This document shows, in pieces, positions 8,724 through 21,945 of a stretch of 64,000 bases of DNA (positions are counted from its first letter, which is position 1; the number at the start of each line of letters is the position of its first letter). Under the pieces are notes generated by a model. It was given only the letters and a program-made list of their open reading frames with translations. It searched no databases and was not told where the DNA came from. A program made the translations under genes and the position numbers. Source of the DNA: Halolamina sp. CBA1230 (lineage in GTDB: Archaea; Halobacteriota; Halobacteria; Halobacteriales; Haloferacaceae); contig NZ_CP054587.1 of assembly GCF_002025255.2 (NCBI RefSeq), positions 558,001-622,000 of the forward strand. Reading direction: 5' to 3'.

Positions 8724-9896
8724 TCACCGACGCTCCAGCGGCACGGTCATGCAGTTGATCCCGCCGGCACCGCGGGTCAGCACCCCCTCCGGGATCCCCT
8801 CGCCGTCGGGGAGCACTGTCACACCGCGTTCCTTCAGGCGCTCGATCGTGCCGTTCAGCGCCGGATCGTACTCGCCGTCCTCGTCGGTGCGGTGCATCGG
8901 CACGATCGTTCCGTCGTCGACGGTGAGGAAGTTGGCCGCCCAGCGCTCTTTCGGGCCCATCTCGACGATGTCGTACCCCCGATCGCGGAGGTAGTCGAGC
9001 GTCGATATCGAGCGGTCGAACGCGTAGCCGTCGACGGTCCGCTCGAACACGTCGACCGTCGCCTCCTTCGCGAGCGTGGTGTCGGTGACCGCCAGCCCCT
9101 CCGCGGCGAGGTTACACCAGCCCAGCAGGTGGAGCACGCGCGAACCGATCCCGTGTTGCTCACGGTGGCGCCGATCCGCCGCCAGCGGCGCGCGCACGAG
9201 GCCGACCTCGTCGAAGTCGACCGCGCCGGCGTCGAGGAACTCTCGGCCCGCGTCGTAGGTCGTTCGGATCACCTCCTCCGCGCCGTCGATCTCCGCGGAG
9301 ACGCCCATCAGGGCGAACTCGTCGGCCGGGAGGAACTCCCCGCCCTCGAGCGGGCGGGTCATCTCGTGGGTGAACTCGGCGCCCAGCCCCTCCCATGCTC
9401 GGCGGACGATCGGGAGTTCGTCCTGCCGGATCGACTCGCCCATCTCGCAGAGCACCGGCCCCTCGTCGCCGACGACGACGGTGTCGCTCTGGAACAGCGT
9501 GTTCGAGATCGGCTCCCGGAGTTCGACGCTCGTGCGGTCGTTCGCCTCCGTGAGCGTAGCCTGCGAGAGCACGAGTTCGAGCGTCTCGCGGGCGTCGAAC
9601 GCGGCGGTCGCCGACGCCGCGTCGTGTCCGTCGGGCAGGTCGACGTACTCGGCGACGAGGTCCTCGAGCGCGCCCGCGGCGGCGAGGTCGTCGGCGAGCA
9701 GGTGGACCTCGACGCCGGCGCGTTCGAGCGCGTCGGTCATGCGCTCGTGCTCCCGTGCGGCCTGCGCGGGCGGCACCGGGGCGTCGAACAGGTTCGTCTC
9801 GGGCTCGAGCGCGCCGGGCCAGAGTTCGAGGCCGGGGCGGTGGGCGCGAACGTGGGTAAGGCGATCGTACTCGGCGCGGGCGGTGAACGACGGCAT
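8724..9896 (-). CDS. Amidinotransferase-family protein (arginine deiminase-like)
   Basis: This is a 390-residue protein of the guanidino-group modifying superfamily. It has GGEF with an acidic residue, a conserved His in SRVLHLLGW, and a near-C-terminal catalytic Cys in GAGGINC followed by the short MTVPLERR tail. Family members hydrolyse arginine or related guanidines, or transfer amidino groups. Arginine deiminase is the nearest fit, but the usual HLD catalytic pattern is not clear, so the substrate is open. I chose the ATG at 9896; a Met at 9908 is possible. It is antisense between dnaK and dnaJ, splitting the usual chaperone group. Confidence 0.7.
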   Translation of the reverse strand: MPSFTARAEYDRLTHVRAHRPGLELWPGALEPETNLFDAPVPPAQAAREHERMTDALERAGVEVHLLADDLAAAGALEDLVAEYVDLPDGHDAASATAAFDARETLELVLSQATLTEANDRTSVELREPISNTLFQSDTVVVGDEGPVLCEMGESIRQDELPIVRRAWEGLGAEFTHEMTRPLEGGEFLPADEFALMGVSAEIDGAEEVIRTTYDAGREFLDAGAVDFDEVGLVRAPLAADRRHREQHGIGSRVLHLLGWCNLAAEGLAVTDTTLAKEATVDVFERTVDGYAFDRSISTLDYLRDRGYDIVEMGPKERWAANFLTVDDGTIVPMHRTDEDGEYDPALNGTIERLKERGVTVLPDGEGIPEGVLTRGAGGINCMTVPLERR

Positions 9897-9994
9897 TCGT
9901 TCACACATCAGGGCGCAACGCGTTGAACCCATCGCCGAGCTGGGCCGCGAGCCACGCGATTCAAATAGGCCGAGCCAGTTGTTCCCGATAACGA

Positions 9995-11188
9995 ATGAGC
10001 GAGGACTTCTACGAGGTGCTGGGAGTCTCGCGGGACGCCGACGAGGACGAGATCCAGCAGGCGTTCCGGAAGAAGGCATCCCAGTACCACCCCGACGTGA
10101 GCGACGACCCCGACGCCGAGGAGAAGTTCCGCAAGGCGAAGAAGGCCAAGGAGGTGCTCACCGACGAGGAGAAACGGCAGGCGTACGACCAGATGGGCCA
10201 CGAACGCTTCGAGCAGGCCGAGAAGCGCGGCGGCTTCGACGAGGGCGCCGGTGGCGGCGGTGCCGGCGGGATGGGCGGCGGCCCGTTCGGCGGCGGCATG
10301 GGCGGCGGCATGGGCGGCGGCGGTGGCGGCGGTGGCGGGTTCGAGGACATCTTCGAGCAGTTCTTCGGCGGCGGCCGCGGGGGCGGTCGCGGCGGCGGCA
10401 ACCGCCCGCAGGCCGGCCGGGACATCCGGACTGGGATGTCCATCACGCTGGAGGATGCGTACGAAGGCGTCAGCAAGGAGTTCACCATCCAGCGCCCCGA
10501 GACGTGTCCCGACTGCGACGGCTCGGGCCACCCCGCGGACGCCGACGTGGAGACGTGCCCGGAGTGTGACGGCCAAGGGCAGGTCACACAGGTCCAGCAG
10601 ACCCCGCTCGGCCGCGTCCAGCAGACCCAGACCTGTCGGCGCTGTGGCGGCGAGGGCGAACTGTACTCCGAGCAGTGTTCGACCTGTGCGGGCGACGGCG
10701 TCGTCCGACAGGAGGCCACCCTTCAGGTCGACGTGCCCGCCGGGATCCAGAGCGGGCAGAGCCTCCGGATGGAACGGGAGGGCGCGCCCGGCGAGAACGG
10801 CGGCCCGAAGGGCGACCTGCTGATCGAGGTGGAGGTCGAGGACCACCCCGAGTTCGAGCGCGACGGCGCGGATCTGGAGCATCGCCACGCCATCTCGTTC
10901 CCGCAGGCCACCTTCGGCGCGACCGTCGAGGTGCCGACGCTCGACGGCCCCGTCGAGCTCGACATCCCCGCCGGCACGCAGTCCGGCGAGCGGTTCCGCC
11001 TCCGCAGCAAGGGGATGCCCCGGCTGCGCGGTCGCGGGCAGGGCGACCTCTACGTCGACGTGCAGATCGTCACGCCGGACGACCTGAACGAGGAGCAGCG
11101 CGAGGCGCTCGAGCAGTTCGCGGAAGCCGGCGGCGAGGAGGTCGACGTGGATCGCGGGTTCTTCGAGAAGATCCGGAACTCGCTCTGA
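9995..11188 (+). CDS. dnaJ: Molecular chaperone DnaJ (Hsp40, type I)
   Basis: This 397-residue type I DnaJ is complete. The J domain (residues 1-65) contains YHPDVS with the HPD triad that triggers DnaK ATPase. A long Gly/Phe/Met-rich linker is dominated by GGG and MGG runs. The zinc domain carries four CxxCxGxG repeats (CPDCDGSG, CPECDGQG, CRRCGGEG, CSTCAGDG), and two beta-barrel client-binding domains follow. The start is at ATG 9995, with TTCAAATA at 9960-9967 as a probable TATA element. It is divergent from the amidinotransferase gene and so has its own promoter rather than read-through from dnaK. Confidence 0.96.
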   Translation: MSEDFYEVLGVSRDADEDEIQQAFRKKASQYHPDVSDDPDAEEKFRKAKKAKEVLTDEEKRQAYDQMGHERFEQAEKRGGFDEGAGGGGAGGMGGGPFGGGMGGGMGGGGGGGGGFEDIFEQFFGGGRGGGRGGGNRPQAGRDIRTGMSITLEDAYEGVSKEFTIQRPETCPDCDGSGHPADADVETCPECDGQGQVTQVQQTPLGRVQQTQTCRRCGGEGELYSEQCSTCAGDGVVRQEATLQVDVPAGIQSGQSLRMEREGAPGENGGPKGDLLIEVEVEDHPEFERDGADLEHRHAISFPQATFGATVEVPTLDGPVELDIPAGTQSGERFRLRSKGMPRLRGRGQGDLYVDVQIVTPDDLNEEQREALEQFAEAGGEEVDVDRGFFEKIRNSL

Positions 11189-11237
11189 GCACCGCCGCCG
11201 CTCGACTTTTCACGGCAGCGACCCACGACTCACCCGC

Positions 11238-11558
11238 ATGAGTCACGACACCGTCACGTACGACGATGTGGAACCGAAGGCGCCCGGGATGTACTTCCTC
11301 CGGGACGCGCTCGACTGTGAGAACCTCGGCGTCACCGTCGTCGAGGCCGACGCCGGCTGGGAGGGGATGGAGCACGCCCACGAGAGCGACGGCCAGGAGG
11401 AGGTGTACGTGCTGCTCTCCGGCACGGCGAAGCTCACCGTCGAGGACGACACCGTCGACATGGATCCCGGCGACGCCGTCCGTGTCGACCCCGAGGACTC
11501 CCGGATGCTGCTGTTCGAGGCGGACGACTCCCGGATGGTGATCGCGGGCGCGCCGTAG
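11238..11558 (+). CDS. Cupin-domain protein
   Basis: This single-domain cupin of 106 residues contains the two short motifs: an H-x-H-type first motif in MEHAHESDGQEEVYVLLSG, and PGDAVRVDPEDSR in motif 2, where the usual His is absent. It may therefore bind a metal poorly or bind a small ligand. Tools based on sequence cannot give the substrate. It lies 49 nt after dnaJ on the same strand. A T-rich element near 11204-11212 could be its own promoter. Confidence 0.75.
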   Translation: MSHDTVTYDDVEPKAPGMYFLRDALDCENLGVTVVEADAGWEGMEHAHESDGQEEVYVLLSGTAKLTVEDDTVDMDPGDAVRVDPEDSRMLLFEADDSRMVIAGAP

Positions 11559-11620
11559 ACCCCGGGATCCAGCCGTCGCCGACCGCCGGAGCCTTGCCGC
11601 TCCGCGCGACTGTTCTCAGT

Positions 11621-12394
11621 ATGGACGCCGTCGCCGACCTGCTCGCCCGCGACCGCCGCAGCGACCGCGCAGCGCTGGTGGTCGACGGACGCGAGCGGAG
11701 CTACCACGAACTGATCACGAACGCGTACAAAGCGGGCAACGTCCTGCGCTACCACGGCGTCGGCGAGGGACGAACCGTCGCCGTCGCGCCCGTCCCCGAC
11801 CTGCCGCCCGTACTCGCCTTCCTCGGTGCCGCCCAACTCGGCGCCGCCACGCGGTTCGACCCGGAAGCCGGCGCCGATGCCGGCGACCGACTGCTGCTCG
11901 TTCCCGCTGCCGAGCAGGCCACCTACGACCCCGCTCCCGGCACCAAACTCGCAGTGTTCGGCGGCGTCGACGGGCGAAGCCCGTCTGCCAATCGGACGCA
12001 GTCCGATGACGACGCCGGCGACGCCGAGACCATCGACTGGGCGGAGTCGGTCTGGAGCGAGAACCCGGCGTTCCCACCGACCGAGATCGCCCCCGAGACG
12101 CAGCTGCTCGTCGCCGGCGACCGGACGGTGAGCCACGGCGACGCGCTCGCGGCCGCGTCGGAGGTGGCCGACCGCCGCGGGCTCGACGCCGACAGTCGGG
12201 TGGTGATCCGGGCGTCGCTCGCCGAGCCGGGCGCCGTCGTCGCCGGCCTGCTCGCGCCGCTGCTCGTCGGCGGGTGTGCCGTGCTCGTGGGGCCGAGCGG
12301 GGACGACCCACGCGGTGATCTGGCGGTGACGACGGGGGCCGCCCCGGAGCCGACGGCCGTCGACCCGAACGAGATCTCCCTCTCCAGCCGCTGA
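11621..12394 (+). CDS. Truncated acyl-CoA synthetase-like protein, probably non-catalytic
   Basis: The 257 residues resemble the N-terminal part of ANL-superfamily acyl/acetyl-CoA synthetases: the opening YHELITNAYKAGNVLRYHGVGEG pattern and later GDRTVSHGDALAAASEV and GGCAVLVGPSG segments. The P-loop (SSGTTGxPK), the A4-A5 motifs and the whole C-terminal lid with the catalytic Lys are missing, so it should not form adenylates. An in-frame insert at residues 117-130 is made of two perfect hairpins (11969-12007). It may be a decayed gene, or a conserved short homologue kept for binding. The start is ATG 11621; the upstream promoter is unclear. Confidence 0.6.
   Translation: MDAVADLLARDRRSDRAALVVDGRERSYHELITNAYKAGNVLRYHGVGEGRTVAVAPVPDLPPVLAFLGAAQLGAATRFDPEAGADAGDRLLLVPAAEQATYDPAPGTKLAVFGGVDGRSPSANRTQSDDDAGDAETIDWAESVWSENPAFPPTEIAPETQLLVAGDRTVSHGDALAAASEVADRRGLDADSRVVIRASLAEPGAVVAGLLAPLLVGGCAVLVGPSGDDPRGDLAVTTGAAPEPTAVDPNEISLSSR
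11969..12007. repeat. Two chained 3-nt-loop hairpins inside a reading frame
   Basis: GACGGGC-gaa-GCCCGTC spans 11969-11985 and ATCGGAC-gca-GTCCGAT spans 11991-12007. Both have perfect 7-bp stems and 3-nt loops. The segment is 39 nt, so the frame is kept and encodes a Ser/Arg/Asp-rich loop unlike the rest of the protein. Confidence 0.85.
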
Positions 12395-12471
12395 ACGGCA
12401 ACGTAGCTAGCGGCCGTGGTCGCCGTCGTACGTTAGTTTAAGTGTCGGTGGGTGAACCGTGCAGTCGACAG

Positions 12472-13773
12472 ATGAGTACAGCTAGCACGTACTGGTCACG
12501 CTATCGGTCGGTCCCGATCGTGTATCGTATCGGCGCGGCGTTCGTCCTGGGCTCGATTGTTGGGCTCGCGGTCGGACAGCCGGCGACGCAGCTCCAGCCG
12601 CTGGGCGACCTGTTCGTCCAGCTGCTGAGCATGCTGATAATCCCCATCGTCGTGTTCACGCTGTTGATGGGGGCACGCCGGCTGACGCCGAGCAAGCTCG
12701 GCAAGATCGGGGGACAGGTCGTGGGGTTGTACGCGATCACGTCCGCGCTCGCGGTGGGGTTCGGCCTGCTCGTCGCGAACCTGATCAACCCCGGCGAGAA
12801 CCTCGAACTCACGGGCGGGGAGGCGATGGAGGCCGAGGCGCCCGACATCGTCGAAGTGATCCTGGGGATCGTCCCGACGAACTTCATCGGCTCGATGGCC
12901 GAAGGCGACATCCTGCCGGTCATCTTCTTCGTCATCGTGTTCGGCTACGCGCTGGCGGTCGTCGAGGAGTCCGACCAGGTCTCCGAACAGGTCCAGGAGG
13001 GGATCCAGAGCTTCTACAACCTCGCGGAGGCCGGCGCGGAGGCGATGTTCAAGATCGTCTGGGGCGTGATGGAGTACGGCGTGATCGGCGTGTTCGCGCT
13101 GATGGCGGCCGTGTTCGGGCAGGCGGGCGTCGACGCCATCGTCCCGTTCGCGCTGCTGATCCTGACGCTGCTGCTCGCCGTCTCGCTACACATCGCGGTG
13201 GTCCACCTCGGCGGGCTGGTGATGCTGCTGGCCGGGCAGTCGCCGATCAAGTTCCTGCGCGGCGGCCGCGACGCGCTGATCACCGCGCTGTCGATCCGCT
13301 CCTCGTCGGGGACGCTGCCCGTGACGATGAACAACGCCGACGAGAACCTGAAGATCGACGAGAGCGTCTACAGCTTCTCGCTCCCGCTGGGTGCGACGAT
13401 CAACATGGACGGCACCGCGCTGTACCAGGGAGTCGCCGCAATATTCGCCGCTAACCTGGTCGGCGTCTCGCTGTCGATCCCCGAGCAGTTCACGGTGGTC
13501 GTCGTCGCGGTGCTCGCGAGTATCGGCGCCGCGGGCGTCCCCGGCACGGGGCTGATCATGCTGACGCTCGTGCTGACCCAACTGGGACTGCCGCTGGAGG
13601 TCGTCGGCTTCGTCGCGGGCGTGGACCCGATCCTCGACCGCATGCGGACGATGACGAACATCTCCGGCGACCTGTCGGTGACGACGGTCGTCGCGAAGTG
13701 GAACAACGCGGTCGACTTCGCCAGCGGGTCCTGGGCCGGCGAGACTGGCGGCCCGTCACCCGCCGACGACTGA
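12472..13773 (+). CDS. Dicarboxylate/amino acid:cation symporter (DAACS family)
   Basis: This 433-residue membrane transporter of the GltP/DctA family has about eight hydrophobic spans. The hallmarks are present: a Ser-rich hairpin motif (RSSSGTLPVT), NMDGTALYQG for the cation site, GAAGVPGTG in the second hairpin, and DRMRTMTNISGD in the last helix with the Asp and Asn that contact substrate and sodium. It likely couples uptake of glutamate, aspartate or C4-dicarboxylates to sodium, the favourable gradient in a halophile. ATG 12472 is preceded by TTTAAG at 12437-12442, 30-35 nt away. Its stop codon falls in a 35-bp tandem repeat. Confidence 0.9.
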   Translation: MSTASTYWSRYRSVPIVYRIGAAFVLGSIVGLAVGQPATQLQPLGDLFVQLLSMLIIPIVVFTLLMGARRLTPSKLGKIGGQVVGLYAITSALAVGFGLLVANLINPGENLELTGGEAMEAEAPDIVEVILGIVPTNFIGSMAEGDILPVIFFVIVFGYALAVVEESDQVSEQVQEGIQSFYNLAEAGAEAMFKIVWGVMEYGVIGVFALMAAVFGQAGVDAIVPFALLILTLLLAVSLHIAVVHLGGLVMLLAGQSPIKFLRGGRDALITALSIRSSSGTLPVTMNNADENLKIDESVYSFSLPLGATINMDGTALYQGVAAIFAANLVGVSLSIPEQFTVVVVAVLASIGAAGVPGTGLIMLTLVLTQLGLPLEVVGFVAGVDPILDRMRTMTNISGDLSVTTVVAKWNNAVDFASGSWAGETGGPSPADD

Positions 13774-13830
13774 CGGTGTCGCCGAGGCGAACAGCCGGCG
13801 ACGACTGACGGTGTCACCGGAGCGAACAGC
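13761..13830. repeat. Imperfect 35-bp tandem duplication over a stop codon
   Basis: Units at 13761-13795 and 13796-13830 agree at 31 of 35 positions, and a partial third copy begins at 13831. The first unit contains the symporter stop codon; the next copy repeats that stop in a non-coding position. Confidence 0.85.
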
Positions 13831-13844
13831 CAGCGACGATCGAG

Positions 13845-15851
13845 CTACGACGCGTCCTTCAGCTGCTCGAACGCCTCGGGGTTCTCCATCGAGGAGAGAT
13901 CCCCCGGGTCCTCACCCTCGTAGGCGGCCTCGATCGCCCGCCGGATCACCTTCCCGGACTGCGTCTTGGGGAACTCCTCGACGAACAGCACCTCGCGGGG
14001 GCGGAACGGTTTGCCGTGCTCCTCGCCGACCAGTTCGCGGAGTTCCGCGGCAAGTTCGTCGCTCGGCTCGACGCTCTCCTCGAGGATGACGTAGGTCACG
14101 ACCGCGGTGCCGGTGGTGTCGTCGGGGACGCCGACCGCGGCGGCCTGGTTCACGTCGTCGTGCTCCACCAGCACGGCCTCGATCTCGGCGGGGCCGACCT
14201 TCCGGCCCGCGACGTTGAGCGCGTCGTCGGCGCGGCCGTGGAGGAACCAGAACCCGTCCTCGTCCTTCTGGGCGAAGTCGCCGTGGTCCCAGAGATCCTC
14301 CCAGGTCGACCAGTACTCCTCCAGGTAGCGCTCGTCGCCCGACCAGAGGCTCTTGGTCATCGACGGACAGGAGTCACGCGCGACCAGGAACCCGCGCTCG
14401 TGGTCCTCCTTCACCGAGTTTCCATCGGCGTCGACGATGTCGATATCCATCCCGAGGCCGGGGCCGCCAAGCGTCCCCGGTTTGAGATCGTTGATCGGCA
14501 GCGGCATCAGGAAGCAGCCACAAATCTCGGTGCCGCCGGAGATGTTGATGATCGGCGCCTCGCCGCCGCCGACCTCCTCGTAGAACCACATCCAGGACTC
14601 GGGGTCCCAGGGCTCGCCCGTCGAACCGAGCAGGCGGAGGCTGGAGAGGTCGTACTGCTCGACGACGTCGTCGCCGTGCTTGCGCAGCGCCCGGATCGCG
14701 GTGGGGGAGACACCGAACGTCGTGATCCCGTGCTCCTCGATCATCTCCCAGAACCGACCGGGGTGTGGGTAGTCGGGCGCACCCTCGTACATGAACGTCG
14801 TGCCCGCGAAGTGGTGGTTCCCGATCAGCGTCCACGGCCCCATCATCCAGCCGATGTCGCTGACCCAGAAGAACCGGTCGTGATCCTGCTGGTCGAAGCC
14901 GAAGTGGATCTCCTTGGCACACTGGGTCAGCACGCCGGCGTGTGTGTGGATGATCCCCTTCGGCTCGCCGGTCGTCCCCGAGGAGTACAGCAGCATCGAC
15001 TCCTGGTCCGACGGCAGCGACTTGGTGTCGTACTCGCCGTCCCGCGGCGCGACGGCGTCGGCCCACCACTCGTCGCGCTCGTCGTCCCACGGCACCTTCA
15101 CGTCCGGGTTCTCGCGGTCCCCCAGTCGGTCGAACACCACGACGTTCTCGACGTGGCCGGCCTGCTCGATCGCCTCGTCGGCGCCCGACTTCAGGCGGAC
15201 TGGGTCGCCCCGCCGGTAGAACCCGTCGCCGGTGAACAGCACTGTTGGCTCGGCATCGTCGAGGCGGGTCGCCGTCGCCTCGACGCCGAACCCCGAGAAG
15301 ATCGGCACCGCGATCGCGCCCACCTTGAAACAGCCGTAGAGGATCGAGACGACCTCCGGCACCATCGGCATGTAGAGGCCGACGGTGTCGCCGGTCTCGA
15401 CGCCGGCGTCCTCGAGGTAGTTCGCGACGCGGTTGGCCTGGCGGTAGAGGTCGTGGAACGTCCGCTCGTCGACCTCGCCGTCCTCACCCTCCCAGATGCA
15501 GGCGACCTTGTTGCGCTCGGGGGCGTCGGTCTCGGCGTAGCGGTCGAGCGTGTTGTGCGCGATGTTGATCTCGCCGCCGGGGTACCAGTCGGTGAACTGC
15601 GGGCCGTCGCTGTCGTCCCGCACCGTGTCGTACTCCTCGTAGAACTCCACGTCGAGGTAGTCGGGCATCTCGTCCCAGAACCAGTCGACGCCGGACTCGG
15701 GCTCGCCCGCGACTTCCGTCGTCGTCCGCTCGATGAGCTCCTCGTAGTCGTCGATGTCGTACGCCTGCATGAACTGCCAGACGTTGGTCGACTCCACGAA
15801 CTCACGGTCCGGCTCGTGGACCACCTCGTCGAACCCCTCGGTCGCGTCCAT
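13845..15851 (-). CDS. Acetyl-CoA synthetase-type acyl-CoA ligase (AMP-forming)
   Basis: This 668-residue ANL-family ligase has all catalytic motifs: the P-loop YSSGTTGEPKG, GSTGEPW, the NISGGTEI adenine-binding motif, WDHGDFAQKDEDGFWFLHGR for ATP and the hinge, and the C-terminal lysine in KTQSGKVIRR. The extended N terminus (FTDWYPGGEINIAHNTLDR) is that of acetyl/propionyl-CoA synthetases. It activates acetate or another short acid to acyl-CoA with ATP to AMP. The ATG at 15851 has a TATA-like agtaactt at 15879-15886. It converges with the symporter, which suggests but does not prove carboxylate uptake and activation. Confidence 0.88.
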   Translation of the reverse strand: MDATEGFDEVVHEPDREFVESTNVWQFMQAYDIDDYEELIERTTTEVAGEPESGVDWFWDEMPDYLDVEFYEEYDTVRDDSDGPQFTDWYPGGEINIAHNTLDRYAETDAPERNKVACIWEGEDGEVDERTFHDLYRQANRVANYLEDAGVETGDTVGLYMPMVPEVVSILYGCFKVGAIAVPIFSGFGVEATATRLDDAEPTVLFTGDGFYRRGDPVRLKSGADEAIEQAGHVENVVVFDRLGDRENPDVKVPWDDERDEWWADAVAPRDGEYDTKSLPSDQESMLLYSSGTTGEPKGIIHTHAGVLTQCAKEIHFGFDQQDHDRFFWVSDIGWMMGPWTLIGNHHFAGTTFMYEGAPDYPHPGRFWEMIEEHGITTFGVSPTAIRALRKHGDDVVEQYDLSSLRLLGSTGEPWDPESWMWFYEEVGGGEAPIINISGGTEICGCFLMPLPINDLKPGTLGGPGLGMDIDIVDADGNSVKEDHERGFLVARDSCPSMTKSLWSGDERYLEEYWSTWEDLWDHGDFAQKDEDGFWFLHGRADDALNVAGRKVGPAEIEAVLVEHDDVNQAAAVGVPDDTTGTAVVTYVILEESVEPSDELAAELRELVGEEHGKPFRPREVLFVEEFPKTQSGKVIRRAIEAAYEGEDPGDLSSMENPEAFEQLKDAS

Positions 15852-15895
15852 ACGTCGGGGGTTTTGGTGGAGCGGGGAAGTAACTTACTCGACGA

Positions 15896-15937
15896 CCTTT
15901 TGCTGCGCTCGCTCGTTTCACTCGCTCGCTGGCAAAA
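15896..15937. repeat. Inverted repeat upstream of the acyl-CoA ligase
   Basis: CCTTTTGC and GCAAAAG flank a loop rich in gctcgctcg/cgagcga units between the GNAT gene end and the ligase promoter. It resembles the common haloarchaeal hairpin sequences with GAGCGA-type loops and may end the incoming ligase-antisense transcripts. Confidence 0.45.
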
Positions 15938-15962
15938 GCTCGACCAAAAGCCTCGTCACTCC

Positions 15963-16559
15963 CTACGGTCGCTCCTCGGCCCGCTCGCTCACGTCCGTTC
16001 GCTCGCGGTCGGTAATCTGGTCCCCCCACCACTCCTCCCGCAACAGCCCGTAGTGGATCGTGTCGACGTACTCGCCGTCGATGAATCGACCCCGGCGCAC
16101 ACGGCCCTCCTGTTCGAACCCCAGCGATTCGAGCAACCCCCGCGACGCGTCGTTGAACGCGTACGCGATCGCGCCCACCGCCGGGTGGTCGTACGTCGCG
16201 AACGTGTAGTCGACCGCGAGGCCGACCGCCTCGCCCCCGTACCCCTCGCCGTGGAACTCGGGGGCGAGCCAGTACGACAGCTCCGGCCGGCGGTAGCTGG
16301 CGTCCTCGACGCCGACCCAGCCGACCCGGGTCAGTTCGGACTCCTCGGGCGACCCCGGGCCGGCGTCGTCCAGACAGACGAGGAACTGGTCGTCCTCCGA
16401 TTCGGCCACGTCGCCGAGTTCGCTCCGGCTCCGCAGCGGGTTCCCGATCGGCACCCGGATCTCCGGGTTGGCCGACGCCCGCTGACAGAACGCGCGGTCC
16501 TCCTCCTCGACGGTCCGGAGCGTCACCTGTTCGCCCTGACTCACGCGTGCTCCAGGCAT
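15963..16559 (-). CDS. GNAT-family N-acetyltransferase (RimJ/RimL type)
   Basis: This 198-residue protein has the RimJ-like GNAT pattern: N-terminal LRTVEEEDRAFCQRASANPEIR, a central SYWLAPEFHGEGYGGEA with the acetyl-CoA pyrophosphate-binding (Q/R-x-x-G-x-G/A equivalent) loop, and FNDASRGLLESLGFEQEGRVR near the end. It likely acetylates a protein N terminus or small amine; the substrate is unknown. The ATG at 16559 is preceded by gatagg at 16584-16589 as a TATA-like element. The C-terminal tail is charged and lies in a region rich in gctcgctc repeats, so the last residues may be poorly conserved. Confidence 0.82.
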   Translation of the reverse strand: MPGARVSQGEQVTLRTVEEEDRAFCQRASANPEIRVPIGNPLRSRSELGDVAESEDDQFLVCLDDAGPGSPEESELTRVGWVGVEDASYRRPELSYWLAPEFHGEGYGGEAVGLAVDYTFATYDHPAVGAIAYAFNDASRGLLESLGFEQEGRVRRGRFIDGEYVDTIHYGLLREEWWGDQITDRERTDVSERAEERP

Positions 16560-16619
16560 AGCGCTCCCGACCGGCGGTCACGGGATAGGCTTTGTGTGGG
16601 CGGGCGATCCGGTGGCCGC

Positions 16620-17084
16620 CTACCCCATCCACTGCGGTGCGCGGTTGATCTCCTGATCGGAGTGTTCGTGGAGGATCCCGAGCACGTCGTAGATGAACTC
16701 GGTGAGCCCCGGCGCGGTCGACGGTTCGAGCGAGATCATCGTCCCCCGGGCATCGCCCTGGAGGAAGTGGACGACGAGCGCGTCGTCGAACGCGCGGATG
16801 GAGCAGTATAGCGACCCCACCTCGTAGAGGCTCTCCTGTCTGGTCCGGGAGACGTCCTGAAGGCGGAGGTCGTCGATCACCTCCTCGATGTGGTCGTCGC
16901 TGATCGAGTTCGCGACGCTCTCGTCGACCTCGATCATCGCGGCGTCACGATCGTAGTGGGCGACCGCACGCAAGTTCTCGCCGATCGAGTCCCGGAGATA
17001 CTCGAGCAGCTCCCCGGGGACCTCGTCCGCCACGTCCTCACTGTCCGGTCTATCAGCCCCCTGATCCGAACTCTCCTCGGTCAT
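16620..17084 (-). CDS. Uncharacterised haloarchaeal protein
   Basis: I do not recognise a function. The 154-residue protein begins with a short acidic tail (MTEESSDQG...DSEDVADEVPGE). A compact alpha/beta region follows, with YLRDSIGENLRAVAHYDRD, a helix VANSISDDHIEEVIDDLRLQD, and LVVHFLQGDARGTMISLEP. It ends in NRAPQWMG. There are no membrane segments or metal motifs. I start it at the ATG 17084 rather than at the longer frame because a TATA-like element lies at the right distance, inside the palindrome GTAAACGTTTAC (17109-17120). It follows gyrA on the same strand. Confidence 0.65.
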   Translation of the reverse strand: MTEESSDQGADRPDSEDVADEVPGELLEYLRDSIGENLRAVAHYDRDAAMIEVDESVANSISDDHIEEVIDDLRLQDVSRTRQESLYEVGSLYCSIRAFDDALVVHFLQGDARGTMISLEPSTAPGLTEFIYDVLGILHEHSDQEINRAPQWMG

Positions 17085-17108
17085 CAGGCCGAGTACCAGT
17101 TCCACGGA

Positions 17109-17120
17109 GTAAACGTTTAC
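17109..17120. promoter_or_regulatory. Perfect 12-bp palindrome over a TATA region
   Basis: GTAAACGTTTAC is fully self-complementary and lies 25-36 nt before the 16620-17084 gene start, exactly where TBP would bind. It could be both the TATA element and an operator for a dimeric repressor, or just a symmetric TATA. Confidence 0.5.
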
Positions 17121-17229
17121 CCGAAAAATCACACACTCGATGAGGGGGCCGCCTGACAACTTCGAACAGTGCGGAAACTCTGAAATGTTTCGACCGCGGA
17201 CCGGTCGATCCGGGCCGACCCCAGCGGGA

Positions 17230-21945
<4,716 letters not shown>

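Noticed and set aside
14016-16811. 931-residue frame antisense to the acyl-CoA ligase and GNAT genes
   Set aside because: It spans two real genes on the other strand and two intergenic regions without similarity to any family.
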